Shown: piece by piece, positions 22,229 to 29,952 of the stretch
Position numbering within the stretch: the stretch's first letter is position 1
Layout of the letters: each line of letters opens with the position of its first letter
Assembly (NCBI GenBank): GCA_031181345.1
Contig: JAPSLC010000031.1
Coordinates: 1-60,062, forward strand
DNA length: 60,062 nt
Source: Cupriavidus sp.
GTDB lineage: Bacteria > Pseudomonadota > Gammaproteobacteria > Burkholderiales > Burkholderiaceae
Direction of reading: 5' to 3'
Translations under genes and position numbers: made by a program
The notes under the pieces: model-generated
The model's database searches: none
Told to the model about the DNA's origin: nothing
The model's input: the letters and a program-made list of their open reading frames with translations, nothing else

Positions 22229-22584
22229 CGGTTGGCCATCTGCGAACCGACAGCGCTGGCCGCAGGCAGGCAGTGGATCGCTTGTTGTTGTCCGTCCATG
22301 TTGTCGACTCCGCGAAGGCGCTCGACCGCGGCGTCAGGGCTATCCCGCCCTACGGCAATACGCGGCCGAATTCTACACTGGCCCGTTCGCGGCGAGCCTG
22401 CGCTGCCGTGTCGTTGCCCCTTGCGCGCCAGCACGACAAGCACCATTGCGCGCGTGGTTCTAAGCCGCATTGGCGCGGATGACAAGGCTCGTTAATCACC
22501 GTTGCAAAATCGAACAGAATGTCAGACGCCTCGCCGCTACAGTGAGCCTTCCCATGCCTGTAGGCGTTTTATGGAGGTACACGA
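22229..22584. other. Divergent intergenic region ktrB / small exported protein
   Basis: 356 bp that must contain the promoters of ktrB (minus) and the exported protein gene (plus). The plus-strand gene has a strong GGAGG at 22573-22577. I see no clear promoter hexamers and no gene here. Confidence 0.4.
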
Positions 22585-22995
22585 ATGAAGCAACATCTGG
22601 CGAAATCCCTGTTGATGGCTGGCGCGATGATCGCGTCGTACCCGCTGCTCGCGCAGCAGTCCCAGCCGTTGCAGTCGACTCAGCCGATGCCGGCCGCTCA
22701 GACGATGCAGCCGATGCAATCCACCCAGTCCGCGCCTTCCGTGCAGGCGATGCCTTCGGCTCAGCCGATGCAGGCCGTGCCCGCGGCAACGTCGCCCGCC
22801 CAGGCCGCCGCGCCGGTCGCCGGCGATCCGTACGCGCAAGCCGCTGCGCCTGTCGCACAGCCGGGCATGGCGCCCGCCGACCCGACCCTGGTGCGCAGCA
22901 CCGACCCGTCGATCGATCCGGCCAGCATGAGCCTGCCGCCCGATGCGCTGGGCACGCGCCTGGGCCAGCGCAGTCCTTTCCTTGACGGCGCCTGA
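22585..22995 (+). CDS. Small exported Met/Gln/Pro/Ala-rich protein
   Basis: 136 residues, not recognised. It starts with a clear Sec signal peptide (MKQHLAKSLLMAGAMIASYP, cleavage probably after LLAQ). The mature part is low complexity: repeated short units of the type QPMQ, TQPM, AQPM and SAQ, then an Ala/Pro-rich stretch. A more ordinary tail follows, with LVRSTDPSIDPASMSLPPDA. No cysteines or lipobox. GGAGG lies 7 nt before the ATG, so it is probably well translated. A periplasmic metal-binding or structural role could be imagined from the methionines, but nothing proves it. Confidence 0.65.
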   Translation: MKQHLAKSLLMAGAMIASYPLLAQQSQPLQSTQPMPAAQTMQPMQSTQSAPSVQAMPSAQPMQAVPAATSPAQAAAPVAGDPYAQAAAPVAQPGMAPADPTLVRSTDPSIDPASMSLPPDALGTRLGQRSPFLDGA

Positions 22996-23017
22996 TCGCC
23001 GCTCGCCGTGACAGTGG

Positions 23018-23062
23018 CGCCGGACGCTGGCGCTCGATGACGAGCACGAGCGCCGTCCGGCG
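23018..23062. repeat. Strong two-stage hairpin after the small exported protein gene
   Basis: CGCCGGAC pairs with GTCCGGCG, and inside it GGCGCTCG pairs with CGAGCGCC around a 10-nt loop. No T-run follows, so it is not a canonical terminator; an RNA 3'-end stabiliser or a protein-binding cruciform is possible. Confidence 0.6.
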
Positions 23063-23128
23063 TCGCGGACCGCGAGCCGCGACCCGCAGGCGATGCGAAA
23101 TCGAATGTGGGAAATCGAATGTGGGGAG

Positions 23129-23203
23129 TGGTCCCGCCGACAGGAATCGAACCTGTATCTAGCGCTTAGGAGGCGCTCGTTCTATCCATTGAACTACGGC
23201 GAG
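23129..23203 (-). tRNA. tRNA-Arg (anticodon CCT)
   Basis: On the minus strand, acceptor CTCGCCG (23203-23197) pairs with CGGCGGG (23139-23133), and CCA is encoded at 23131-23129. The anticodon arm contains CGCCTCCTAAGCG with anticodon CCT; the T-arm is ACAGGTTCGATTCCTGT. It reads AGG codons, which are rare in a genome this GC-rich. The second acceptor pair is a U-G wobble. This rules out the short plus-strand frame over it. Confidence 0.95.
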
Positions 23204-23295
23204 CGGATAGCCGGGCATCGCTGCGACGCCCTGGGATGCGGTCACCGTGGAACCGGTAATACCGCGCGCGCGGCCATCGGCCGAGGCAGGGGCCG

Positions 23296-23301
23296 AGTAT
23301 A
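23296..23301 (-). promoter_or_regulatory. Candidate -10 element for tRNA-Arg
   Basis: TATACT on the minus strand, about 95 bp upstream of the mature tRNA 5' end. No good -35 hexamer is seen at 16-18 bp, so the assignment is tentative. Confidence 0.35.
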
Positions 23302-23394
23302 GCAAAGTCACTTGAAGCCGCGCGTCTCGGCGGCATCCGGATATGTGCGGTTTTGCGCGCGGAGCCGAGCCGTCACCCAATGAGCCGCCGCCCA

Positions 23395-23425
23395 AATGAA
23401 AAGCCCGCCAATGTCCTGGCGGGCT
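23395..23425 (-). terminator. Intrinsic terminator on the minus strand, no gene assigned
   Basis: AGCCCGCCA / TGGCGGGCT with a 6-nt loop, followed on the minus strand by TTTTCATTT. It implies a minus-strand transcript arriving from about 23.4-24.0 kb, where I can find no convincing coding sequence; it may end a small RNA. Confidence 0.6.
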
Positions 23426-23801
23426 GGTTGCGGACGGGCCGGGCAGTCTAGGTCGACGCTGGCGGCATCGTCACAAGCCACGGTACAGGTCCTCTTCCTC
23501 ATGGTTCCGCCGATATCGCGGCCGCCCATCCGGACCACCCGGACAGTCGGAGGAAGAAGGCGCTGGCGTGCATTGCGGAGATGCCGATGGCGAACAGCGA
23601 GGCACTCGCTGAAGACGGCCATCGGGTGGGAGGTTGTCCGCATCCGTGCCGGCACGTAGTGTCGACACTGCGAGTATAGGGCGGGGGTTCGGGGATGCAA
23701 GAGACGTGGACTCGCCCCGTCGCCGGTCCCCATAACGATGTCCGCCCGAAGGCGCTTGCGGACAATATTTTCGCAGCGCAGCAATATTTTTCGTCTTCTG
23801 C
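23426..23801. other. Gap without a recognised gene
   Basis: About 375 bp between the minus-strand terminator and the rhlE promoter. Overlapping frames exist on the minus strand (for example 23499-23960), but their composition is arginine- and cysteine-rich and unlike any protein I know. An uncharacterised small RNA cannot be excluded. Confidence 0.35.
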
Positions 23802-23807
23802 TAGAAT
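23802..23807 (+). promoter_or_regulatory. Candidate -10 element for the helicase gene
   Basis: TAGAAT in a locally AT-rich stretch (23765-23807) that stands out in this GC-rich region. The -35 is weak. If used, the helicase mRNA has a leader of about 350 nt. Confidence 0.4.
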
Positions 23808-24163
23808 GCGCCCCGTGAGTTCGCAATGCGAGTGACATGCGCCGACCAGCCCCCTGGGCCAGAGGCGATGCCGCTTCCGCTCCCAAGCTCTGTCGCTCGG
23901 TTCTCCGGTCGTTTGTATCAAGTTTTCGACCACCCGCCGCTTGCCAGAACGCCATCTCACTTGACGCCGCCTCGTCTCCGATCCTGTTGAACAGCCTCGT
24001 CGCTGTTTGCCTGCCAGGGACCCGGCTTCCGGTCATGCACCGGTCGCCCCCTGCCTGCCGCCGTACTGCCAGCTGAGTCTGTCGTCACGGCCTTCCGATT
24101 GGCGCCGAAGCCTTTTTAAGACTTTGCACTGCGCCCACCCTCTTGCCCGATGGCAGGGGTGCC

Positions 24164-25993
24164 ATGCATCAAGACCCTTACGACATGACCCAGCACGAAT
24201 TCCGTGCGGAGCAGCCTATTGCCTCCGCCAACGATATTTCCAATACCAACGCGTCGAGCCCGCTGGACCGCCTGCAAGCGATCCTCGAGCCGCAGGACGC
24301 ACCCGAAGTCGCCGCAGCGGCGGCCGACGGTTTTGCCGCGCTCGGCCTCGATGCCGCGATCCTGCGCGCCCTGACCGAAGCCAACTACACCACGCCCACG
24401 CCGGTGCAGGCCCAGGCGATCCCGGCCTTCCTGGCCGGCCGCGACCTGCTGGTCTCGAGCCAGACCGGTTCGGGCAAGACCGCCGCCTTCATGCTGCCGG
24501 CGATCCAGCGCATTTCGGAGCGTCCGGCGCCGAACCGCCCGCGCGCCGACGAGCCGATCAAGCGCATGAAGGGCAAGCGTCCCCGCCCGGCCGCGGCCCA
24601 GCCGTCGCTGCTGGTGCTGACGCCGACCCGCGAACTGGCGCTGCAGGTCACCGAAGCCGCCGCCAAGTACGGCCGCCATCTGCGCCGCATCATCTGCGCG
24701 AGCATCCTGGGCGGCATGCCCTATCCGAAGCAGCTGGCGATGCTGTCGAAGATGCCGGACATCCTGGTGGCAACGCCGGGCCGTCTGCTCGACCACATCG
24801 ACGCCGGCCGCATCGACCTGTCGCAGCTGGACATGCTGGTGTTCGACGAAGCCGACCGCATGCTGGACATGGGCTTCTCCGACGACATCGACGCGATCGT
24901 CGCGGCGACGCCGGCCACCCGCCAGACGCTGATGTTCTCGGCGACGGTGGACGGCCGCATCGCGCAACTGGCCGCGCGCCAGCTGCGTGACCCGCAGCGC
25001 ATCGAGATCGCCGCCGCGCGCGCCGATCAGAGCAACATCGAGCAGCGCCTGCACTTCACCGACGACATGTCGCACAAGGAGCGCCTGCTCGACCATCTGC
25101 TGCGCGACGCGTCGCTGAAGCAGGCGATCGTGTTCACCGCTACCAAGCGCGATGCCGATTCACTGGCCGAGCGCCTGTCGGACACCGGCTTTGCCGCCGG
25201 CGCGCTGCACGGCGACATGACCCAGGGCGCGCGCAATCGCACGCTGACGGCCCTGCGCCGCGGCAACCTGCGCGTGCTGGTGGCCACCGACGTGGCCGCG
25301 CGCGGCATCGACGTGCCCGATATCACCCACGTGGTGAACTTCGATCTGCCCAAGCAGGCCGAGGACTATGTGCACCGTATCGGCCGTACCGGCCGCGCGG
25401 GCCGCTCGGGCGTGGCGATCAACCTGGTCAACCACAACGACGCCTTCCAGTGGAAGCGGATCGAGCGCTTCACCAACAATCGCATCACCGCCTCGGTGAT
25501 CGAGGGCCTGGAACCGCGCCGTACGCCCAAGCCGCGCACCGGCTTCGGCGGCAAGCCGGGCGGTGCCCGTCCGGGTAACGGCGGCGGCTATCGCGGCGGC
25601 GAGCGCAAGTTCGGCGGCGGCGAATCGCGTGGCTACGGCAACGGCGGCGGCAACGGTGGCGGCTATCGCGGCGACCGCGAGCAGGCGCCGCGCAGCTTCG
25701 GCGGCGGCGAATCGCGCGGCTACGGCGGCAACACCGCCGGCGCTGGCGGCAACGGCAATCGCCCGTTCGGCGAGCGCAGCTTCGGCGACCGTCAATATGG
25801 CGACCGTCCGTTCGGCGACCGCAAGCCGGCCGAGCGCAGCTTCGGCGACCGCGATGGCAATCGTGGCGGCAATCGCGACGGTGCCCGCAGCTTCGGCGAC
25901 GGCAATCGCGGCGGTTTCGGCAATCGCCATGGCGGCAACGGTGGCGGCGGCTACGGCGGCCAGCGCCCCGCTCGCTCGCGCTTCTCGCGTTAA
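24164..25993 (+). CDS. rhlE: DEAD-box RNA helicase, RhlE type
   Basis: 609 residues. It unwinds RNA in ribosome assembly and cold adaptation. Motifs in order: the Q motif (TPVQAQAIPAF), I (SSQTGSGKTAAF), Ia (PTRELALQV), II (DEAD within VFDEADRMLDMG), III (SAT) and VI (HRIGRTGRAGRSG). The C-terminal 150 residues are Gly/Arg-rich with repeated FGDR, RGG and SFGGGESRGYG units, a disordered RNA-binding tail. I prefer ATG at 24164 (AGGGG just upstream); ATG at 24185 is an alternative. The long AT-rich-promoter leader suggests post-transcriptional control. A UUCG-loop terminator follows. Confidence 0.92.
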   Translation: MHQDPYDMTQHEFRAEQPIASANDISNTNASSPLDRLQAILEPQDAPEVAAAAADGFAALGLDAAILRALTEANYTTPTPVQAQAIPAFLAGRDLLVSSQTGSGKTAAFMLPAIQRISERPAPNRPRADEPIKRMKGKRPRPAAAQPSLLVLTPTRELALQVTEAAAKYGRHLRRIICASILGGMPYPKQLAMLSKMPDILVATPGRLLDHIDAGRIDLSQLDMLVFDEADRMLDMGFSDDIDAIVAATPATRQTLMFSATVDGRIAQLAARQLRDPQRIEIAAARADQSNIEQRLHFTDDMSHKERLLDHLLRDASLKQAIVFTATKRDADSLAERLSDTGFAAGALHGDMTQGARNRTLTALRRGNLRVLVATDVAARGIDVPDITHVVNFDLPKQAEDYVHRIGRTGRAGRSGVAINLVNHNDAFQWKRIERFTNNRITASVIEGLEPRRTPKPRTGFGGKPGGARPGNGGGYRGGERKFGGGESRGYGNGGGNGGGYRGDREQAPRSFGGGESRGYGGNTAGAGGNGNRPFGERSFGDRQYGDRPFGDRKPAERSFGDRDGNRGGNRDGARSFGDGNRGGFGNRHGGNGGGGYGGQRPARSRFSR

Positions 25994-26022
25994 GCCGGTT
26001 CGGGGCCCGGCCCCGAGCTGAG

Positions 26023-26051
26023 AAAAAGGACGTCTTCGGACGTCCTTTTTT
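26023..26051 (+). terminator. Intrinsic terminator of rhlE
   Basis: GGACGTC - TTCG - GACGTCC stem-loop with a stable UUCG tetraloop, preceded by AAAAA and followed by TTTTTT. It lies 30 bp after the rhlE stop, and its A-run also lets it serve the opposite strand. Confidence 0.92.
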
Positions 26052-26144
26052 CTTGGGCGAAGCCCCAAACAAAAACCCGCGCCAGCGTCCTCACGCTGCG
26101 CGGGTCGGGTTGCGACGGGCGCCTGTTGCCCGCCCTACGCCTGC

Positions 26145-26672
26145 CTATTGCCCGGTAACGACGCGGGCGATGGTGCCGTTGCGGGTCGAGACCAGCAGGA
26201 ACTCATTGCCGATGCCAACCCATTGATGCCCCTTCGGTGGGCGTTCCAGCTGGAACGAGCGCCAGTCGTCGATCACGTACTGACGGTCGCGATAGGCGGT
26301 CGGAAGGCGATCGCCCTTCTTCCATTGCCCCGGGGCATAGGCATACGGCGAAGCCGACGCGCCGGGACCGCCGGGCATCGCCGAGGGCGTGCCGCGCTCG
26401 CCCGGTTGAGCGGTCCGTCCCGATGGGCCGCCCATCTGTGAGCCACCCCGCTGCGAGCCACCCATCTGCGAGCCGCCCGTGTCGGCGCCGCCGGTCTGCG
26501 GCCCGCCCATCTGGGAGCCGCCCCGCTCGGACCCGGGCTGGGCCCCCGCTCCTGCACCATATCCGCCGGCCCCGGCCGAGCCGCCACCGGAGCTGGACTG
26601 CGCCAGGCCGACCGATGAACCGAGCACGCCCGCGGCCACCAGCAAACCCATCAACATGTGGTTCCTCTTCAT
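26145..26672 (-). CDS. RcnB-like periplasmic protein with Gly/Ser/Gln repeats
   Basis: 175 residues. The signal peptide is about residues 1-25 (MKRNHMLMGLLVAAGVLGSS, cleaved near LAQS). A low-complexity section follows with repeated GGSQM, GGPQT, GGSQR pentapeptides. The last 65 residues are an RcnB domain: KKGDRLPTAYRDRQYVIDDW, then LERPPKGHQWVGIGNEFLLV. RcnB of E. coli is a periplasmic protein needed for nickel/cobalt homeostasis with the RcnA exporter, but most relatives are uncharacterised. No metal exporter is adjacent. The repeat section makes length variation likely. Confidence 0.78.
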   Translation of the reverse strand: MKRNHMLMGLLVAAGVLGSSVGLAQSSSGGGSAGAGGYGAGAGAQPGSERGGSQMGGPQTGGADTGGSQMGGSQRGGSQMGGPSGRTAQPGERGTPSAMPGGPGASASPYAYAPGQWKKGDRLPTAYRDRQYVIDDWRSFQLERPPKGHQWVGIGNEFLLVSTRNGTIARVVTGQ

Positions 26673-26816
26673 CGAGATCTCCTTGTTGGTTGGGACAGCG
26701 ATGGCAAGTTACACCCGGGGGCGCGAGGCGGCAACGCAGCTTTGTATCTGGATATTTCGCTTGTGCGGCCTAAGAGACGCGCGCCGTGGAGCCCCCTGCG
26801 GCGATGCCAACGGCCG

Positions 26817-27311
26817 CTACAGGAAGCGGTCCAGCAGCTTGCGGCTGGCCTTGTCCAGCGACTCCAGGCTGCGGACCAGATAGTGGATGCCGTGGCTGTC
26901 CGAGATCAGCAGCGTGCTGCCCGCCAAGCGGCGGATGTCTTCTTCGCCGCGCAGCACCAGCCGGGTCGGGCCGCGATCCGTCTCGACCTGCCAGGTGCTC
27001 GGCGTGGCGAAGGTCGACACGCTGACGATGCGGCGGATCTCAGGCATGAATTCGCGCCCCGCCAGCTCTTCCTCGACGATGTCGCGCATGGGCGCGGGCA
27101 GATCTTCGAGCCGCTCGATCCACGCTAGCTCGTGGCCATCGGCACTGACCAGCGAGATGCCGTCGTCCGGCGCGGTGATCGGGAACGCGCGCACAGCCAC
27201 CACGCCTTCATGCACGCCGCCCTCCGCGGTCCTCATCACGAGACGGCCGAAGGGATTGCGCGACAGTTCGAACGGGAACGCGACCGCAGTCGTCGATTCG
27301 CTTGCTTGCAT
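26817..27311 (-). CDS. DUF1854 protein linked to cyanophycin genes
   Basis: 164 residues, no signal peptide or membrane segment. The segments FPFELSRNPFGRLVM, IRRIVSVSTFATPSTWQVET and LVRSLESLDKASRKLLDRFL fit the DUF1854 family, whose members repeatedly sit beside an ABC exporter and cphA. It lies 12 bp downstream of that ABC gene on the same strand, so the two are co-transcribed, divergently from the two cyanophycin synthetase genes. The activity is unknown; a cytoplasmic partner of the transporter is a reasonable guess. Confidence 0.75.
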   Translation of the reverse strand: MQASESTTAVAFPFELSRNPFGRLVMRTAEGGVHEGVVAVRAFPITAPDDGISLVSADGHELAWIERLEDLPAPMRDIVEEELAGREFMPEIRRIVSVSTFATPSTWQVETDRGPTRLVLRGEEDIRRLAGSTLLISDSHGIHYLVRSLESLDKASRKLLDRFL

Positions 27312-27323
27312 GATCGGACTTCC

Positions 27324-29708
27324 TTATTGCACGACGACGGCGCTGGCCGTGACATGGGGTGCGACGGTATTGACCTCGACCGGATCGTCCGGATCGGTAT
27401 CGACGTTGCGCGCCTGCGCCTGGTACAGCCTGTAGTACGCGCCCTCGCGCGCCATCAGCTCGTCGTGCGGGCCGACCTCGACGATGCGGCCCCGGTCCAT
27501 CACCACCAGCCGGTCGGCCTTGCGCAGCGTCGACAGGCGGTGGGCGATGGCGATCGTGGTGCGGCCCTGCACCAGGTTGTCGAGCGCCTTCTGGATTTCC
27601 TTCTCGGTCGCGGTATCGACCGACGAGGTCGCTTCGTCCAGGATCAGGATGCGCGGATCGATCAGCAGCGCGCGGGCGATCGAGATGCGCTGGCGCTCCC
27701 CGCCCGACAGCGCCTGGCCTCGTTCGCCGACCAGCGAGTCGTAGCCATGCGGCAGCCGCAGGATGAACTCGTGCGCATGGGCCGCGCGCGCGGCCGCAAT
27801 GATCTCGGCGCGCGTGGCATTGGGCCGCCCGTAGGCGATGTTCTCCGCGATGGTGCCGAAGAACAGGAACGGCTCCTGCAGCACCAGGCCGATATGGCGG
27901 CGATAGTCGGCCACCGCCAGCGATCGGATATCGACGCCGTCGACGCGGATCGCGCCCTCCGACACGTCGTAGAAGCGGCAGATCAGATTGACCAGGGTGC
28001 TCTTGCCCGAGCCGCTGTGGCCCACCAGGCCGATCATCTCGCCGGGACGGATCTGCAGGTCGAGCCCGCGGATCACCGCGCGGCTGCCGTAGCGAAAGCC
28101 GATATCGCGCAGCTCGATGGCGCCGCTGACCTGCGGCAGTTGCGTGGGCCGTACCGGCTCTGGCACGCTCGACACATGGTCGAGAATGTCGAAGATCCGC
28201 TTGGCGCCGGCCGCGGCCTTCTGCGTGACCGAGACGATCCGGCTCATCGAATCGAGCCGCGTATAGAAACGGCTGATATAGGTCAGGAAGGCCACCAGCA
28301 CGCCCACGGTGATCGCATCGCGCGAGACCTGCCAGATGCCGAAGATCCAGACCACCAGCAGGCCCACCTCGGTCAGCAGCGTCACCGTGGGCGTGAACAG
28401 CGACCACACCGCATTGACGCGATCGTTGATCGCCAGGTTGTGCCGGTTCGCCTCGCGGAAGCGCTCGACCTCGCGGCGCTCCTGCGCGAAGGCCTTGACC
28501 ACGCGGATGCCCGGAATGGTATCGGCCAGCACGTTGGTGATCTCGGACCAGTTGCGGTCGATCTTCTCGAAGCCATGGCGCAGCCGGTCGCGGACCTGGT
28601 GGATCATCCACGCGATGAACGGCAGCGGCACCAGCGTGACCAGCGCCAGCCAGGGGTTGATCGAGATCAGGATGATCGCGGTCATCACGATCATCAGCAC
28701 GTCGGTGAAGAAGTCGAGCAGATGCAGCGACAGGAAGACGCAGATGCGGTCGCTTTCGTTGCCGATCCGCGCCATCAGGTCGCCAGTGCGCTTGCCGCCG
28801 AAATACTCGAGCGACAGCTTCAGCAGGTGCTCGTAGGTGGTGGTGCGCAAGTCCGCGCCGATCCGCTCGGACACCCGCGCCAGCAGATAGGTGCGCGCCC
28901 AGCCCAGGCTCCATGCAATCAGCGCCGCGCCCAGCAGGCCGCCCAGATAGAGCCGCACCAGGCCGTAGTCGATCGGCACGCCGTTCTGGTAGGGAATCAG
29001 CACCTTGTCCATCAGCGGCATGGTCAGGTACGGCGGCACCAGCGTGGCGCCGGTGGACAGCAGCGTCAGTACGAAGCCGGCGAGCAGCTGCATGCGGTAC
29101 GGCCGCGCGAAGCGCCACAGCCGCAGCAGCGCCCAGGTCGATGGCGGCGTCTCCAGTTCGCGGCTGCATTGCGGGCATTCGTCCTCGCCCGGCGGCAGCG
29201 GCGCGCGGCAGGTCGGGCAGACACCTTCCACCTCGACGGCCTCGCGCGCGGCTGCGCCGGCAGCCAGACGATCGCGCTGGGCGTTGAACGTATCGAGCAG
29301 GCGCAGCGCGGCCGGATTGTTGCCCAGCGTGTAGTGCCAGGTGGCCAGCCTGCCGCTTCGATCCTGCAACTCCAGCGTGCCGACGCCGGCGTGGTCGCCA
29401 TGATGCAGTGTCAGCTCGGCGCCGATCGGCCATTGCCGCCAGCCGCCCTGCCCGTTGTGAGCGTTGTCCCTGGCCAGCACGCGGCGATCGGTGACAACCA
29501 CCACGCCTTCTGTAAAATGCAGCCGCCGGTCGAGATCGACCTCCAGCCAGGCCAGCACCGTTTCACCGGGCATGCCTTGGCGGGAGGCGAGTTCGGCCTC
29601 CAGCGAGACGCGCCAGGGGTCAGGCAGCGTGGGGGTCGATGATACGGGGGTAGCGGCTAGGGTCATGGTCGGCACAGCGGGCGTCGTTTCGTCGGGCTGC
29701 GCGAGCAT
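27324..29708 (-). CDS. ABC exporter with N-terminal extra domain and zinc ribbon, cyanophycin-linked
   Basis: 794 residues, about 200 longer than an ordinary half-size exporter. Residues 30-150 look like a beta-rich PH-like domain (WRVSLEAELASRQG, VVVTDRRVLAR). Cysteines C164, C167, C178 and C181 form a zinc ribbon (CPTC, CPQC). The six-helix membrane domain spans about 195-500. The ATPase has Walker A GHSGSGKST (around 563), Q-loop QEPFLFF, signature LSGGERQRISIARALL and Walker B ILILDEATSS. Such proteins are recurrent neighbours of cphA and DUF1854. The transported compound is unknown: cyanophycin dipeptides, arginine/aspartate or a lipid are possible. Start ATG 29708, or 29666. Confidence 0.82.
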   Translation of the reverse strand: MLAQPDETTPAVPTMTLAATPVSSTPTLPDPWRVSLEAELASRQGMPGETVLAWLEVDLDRRLHFTEGVVVVTDRRVLARDNAHNGQGGWRQWPIGAELTLHHGDHAGVGTLELQDRSGRLATWHYTLGNNPAALRLLDTFNAQRDRLAAGAAAREAVEVEGVCPTCRAPLPPGEDECPQCSRELETPPSTWALLRLWRFARPYRMQLLAGFVLTLLSTGATLVPPYLTMPLMDKVLIPYQNGVPIDYGLVRLYLGGLLGAALIAWSLGWARTYLLARVSERIGADLRTTTYEHLLKLSLEYFGGKRTGDLMARIGNESDRICVFLSLHLLDFFTDVLMIVMTAIILISINPWLALVTLVPLPFIAWMIHQVRDRLRHGFEKIDRNWSEITNVLADTIPGIRVVKAFAQERREVERFREANRHNLAINDRVNAVWSLFTPTVTLLTEVGLLVVWIFGIWQVSRDAITVGVLVAFLTYISRFYTRLDSMSRIVSVTQKAAAGAKRIFDILDHVSSVPEPVRPTQLPQVSGAIELRDIGFRYGSRAVIRGLDLQIRPGEMIGLVGHSGSGKSTLVNLICRFYDVSEGAIRVDGVDIRSLAVADYRRHIGLVLQEPFLFFGTIAENIAYGRPNATRAEIIAAARAAHAHEFILRLPHGYDSLVGERGQALSGGERQRISIARALLIDPRILILDEATSSVDTATEKEIQKALDNLVQGRTTIAIAHRLSTLRKADRLVVMDRGRIVEVGPHDELMAREGAYYRLYQAQARNVDTDPDDPVEVNTVAPHVTASAVVVQ

Positions 29709-29952
29709 GGCGCAAGCGGTCGGTCGACGGTCGAAACGACATGTCTTGATACAAATAAAAATGGCGGGCGCTGCCGGGATGCCGATATGTCACAGGACGG
29801 ATCGGCCCCAAGCGCGGCGCAAGTATACATAAGCCACATCCGCGCGGCGGCGTCTGTCGCGACGCACAAACGCTTTTTCGTCGGGAAGTCAACCAGGTCT
29901 ACGCTGTAACGTTATTGAAAGGTTAGACTTCCGCCCCACGGGCGCATCGCCC

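Noticed and set aside
23093..23302. Plus-strand frame containing SRRQESNLYLALRR
   Set aside because: False translation of the antisense strand of tRNA-Arg(CCT).
23308..24036. 242-codon minus-strand frame upstream of rhlE
   Set aside because: It passes through an intrinsic terminator and the tRNA-Arg promoter area, has an Arg/Cys-rich random composition, and has no ribosome site at any start.
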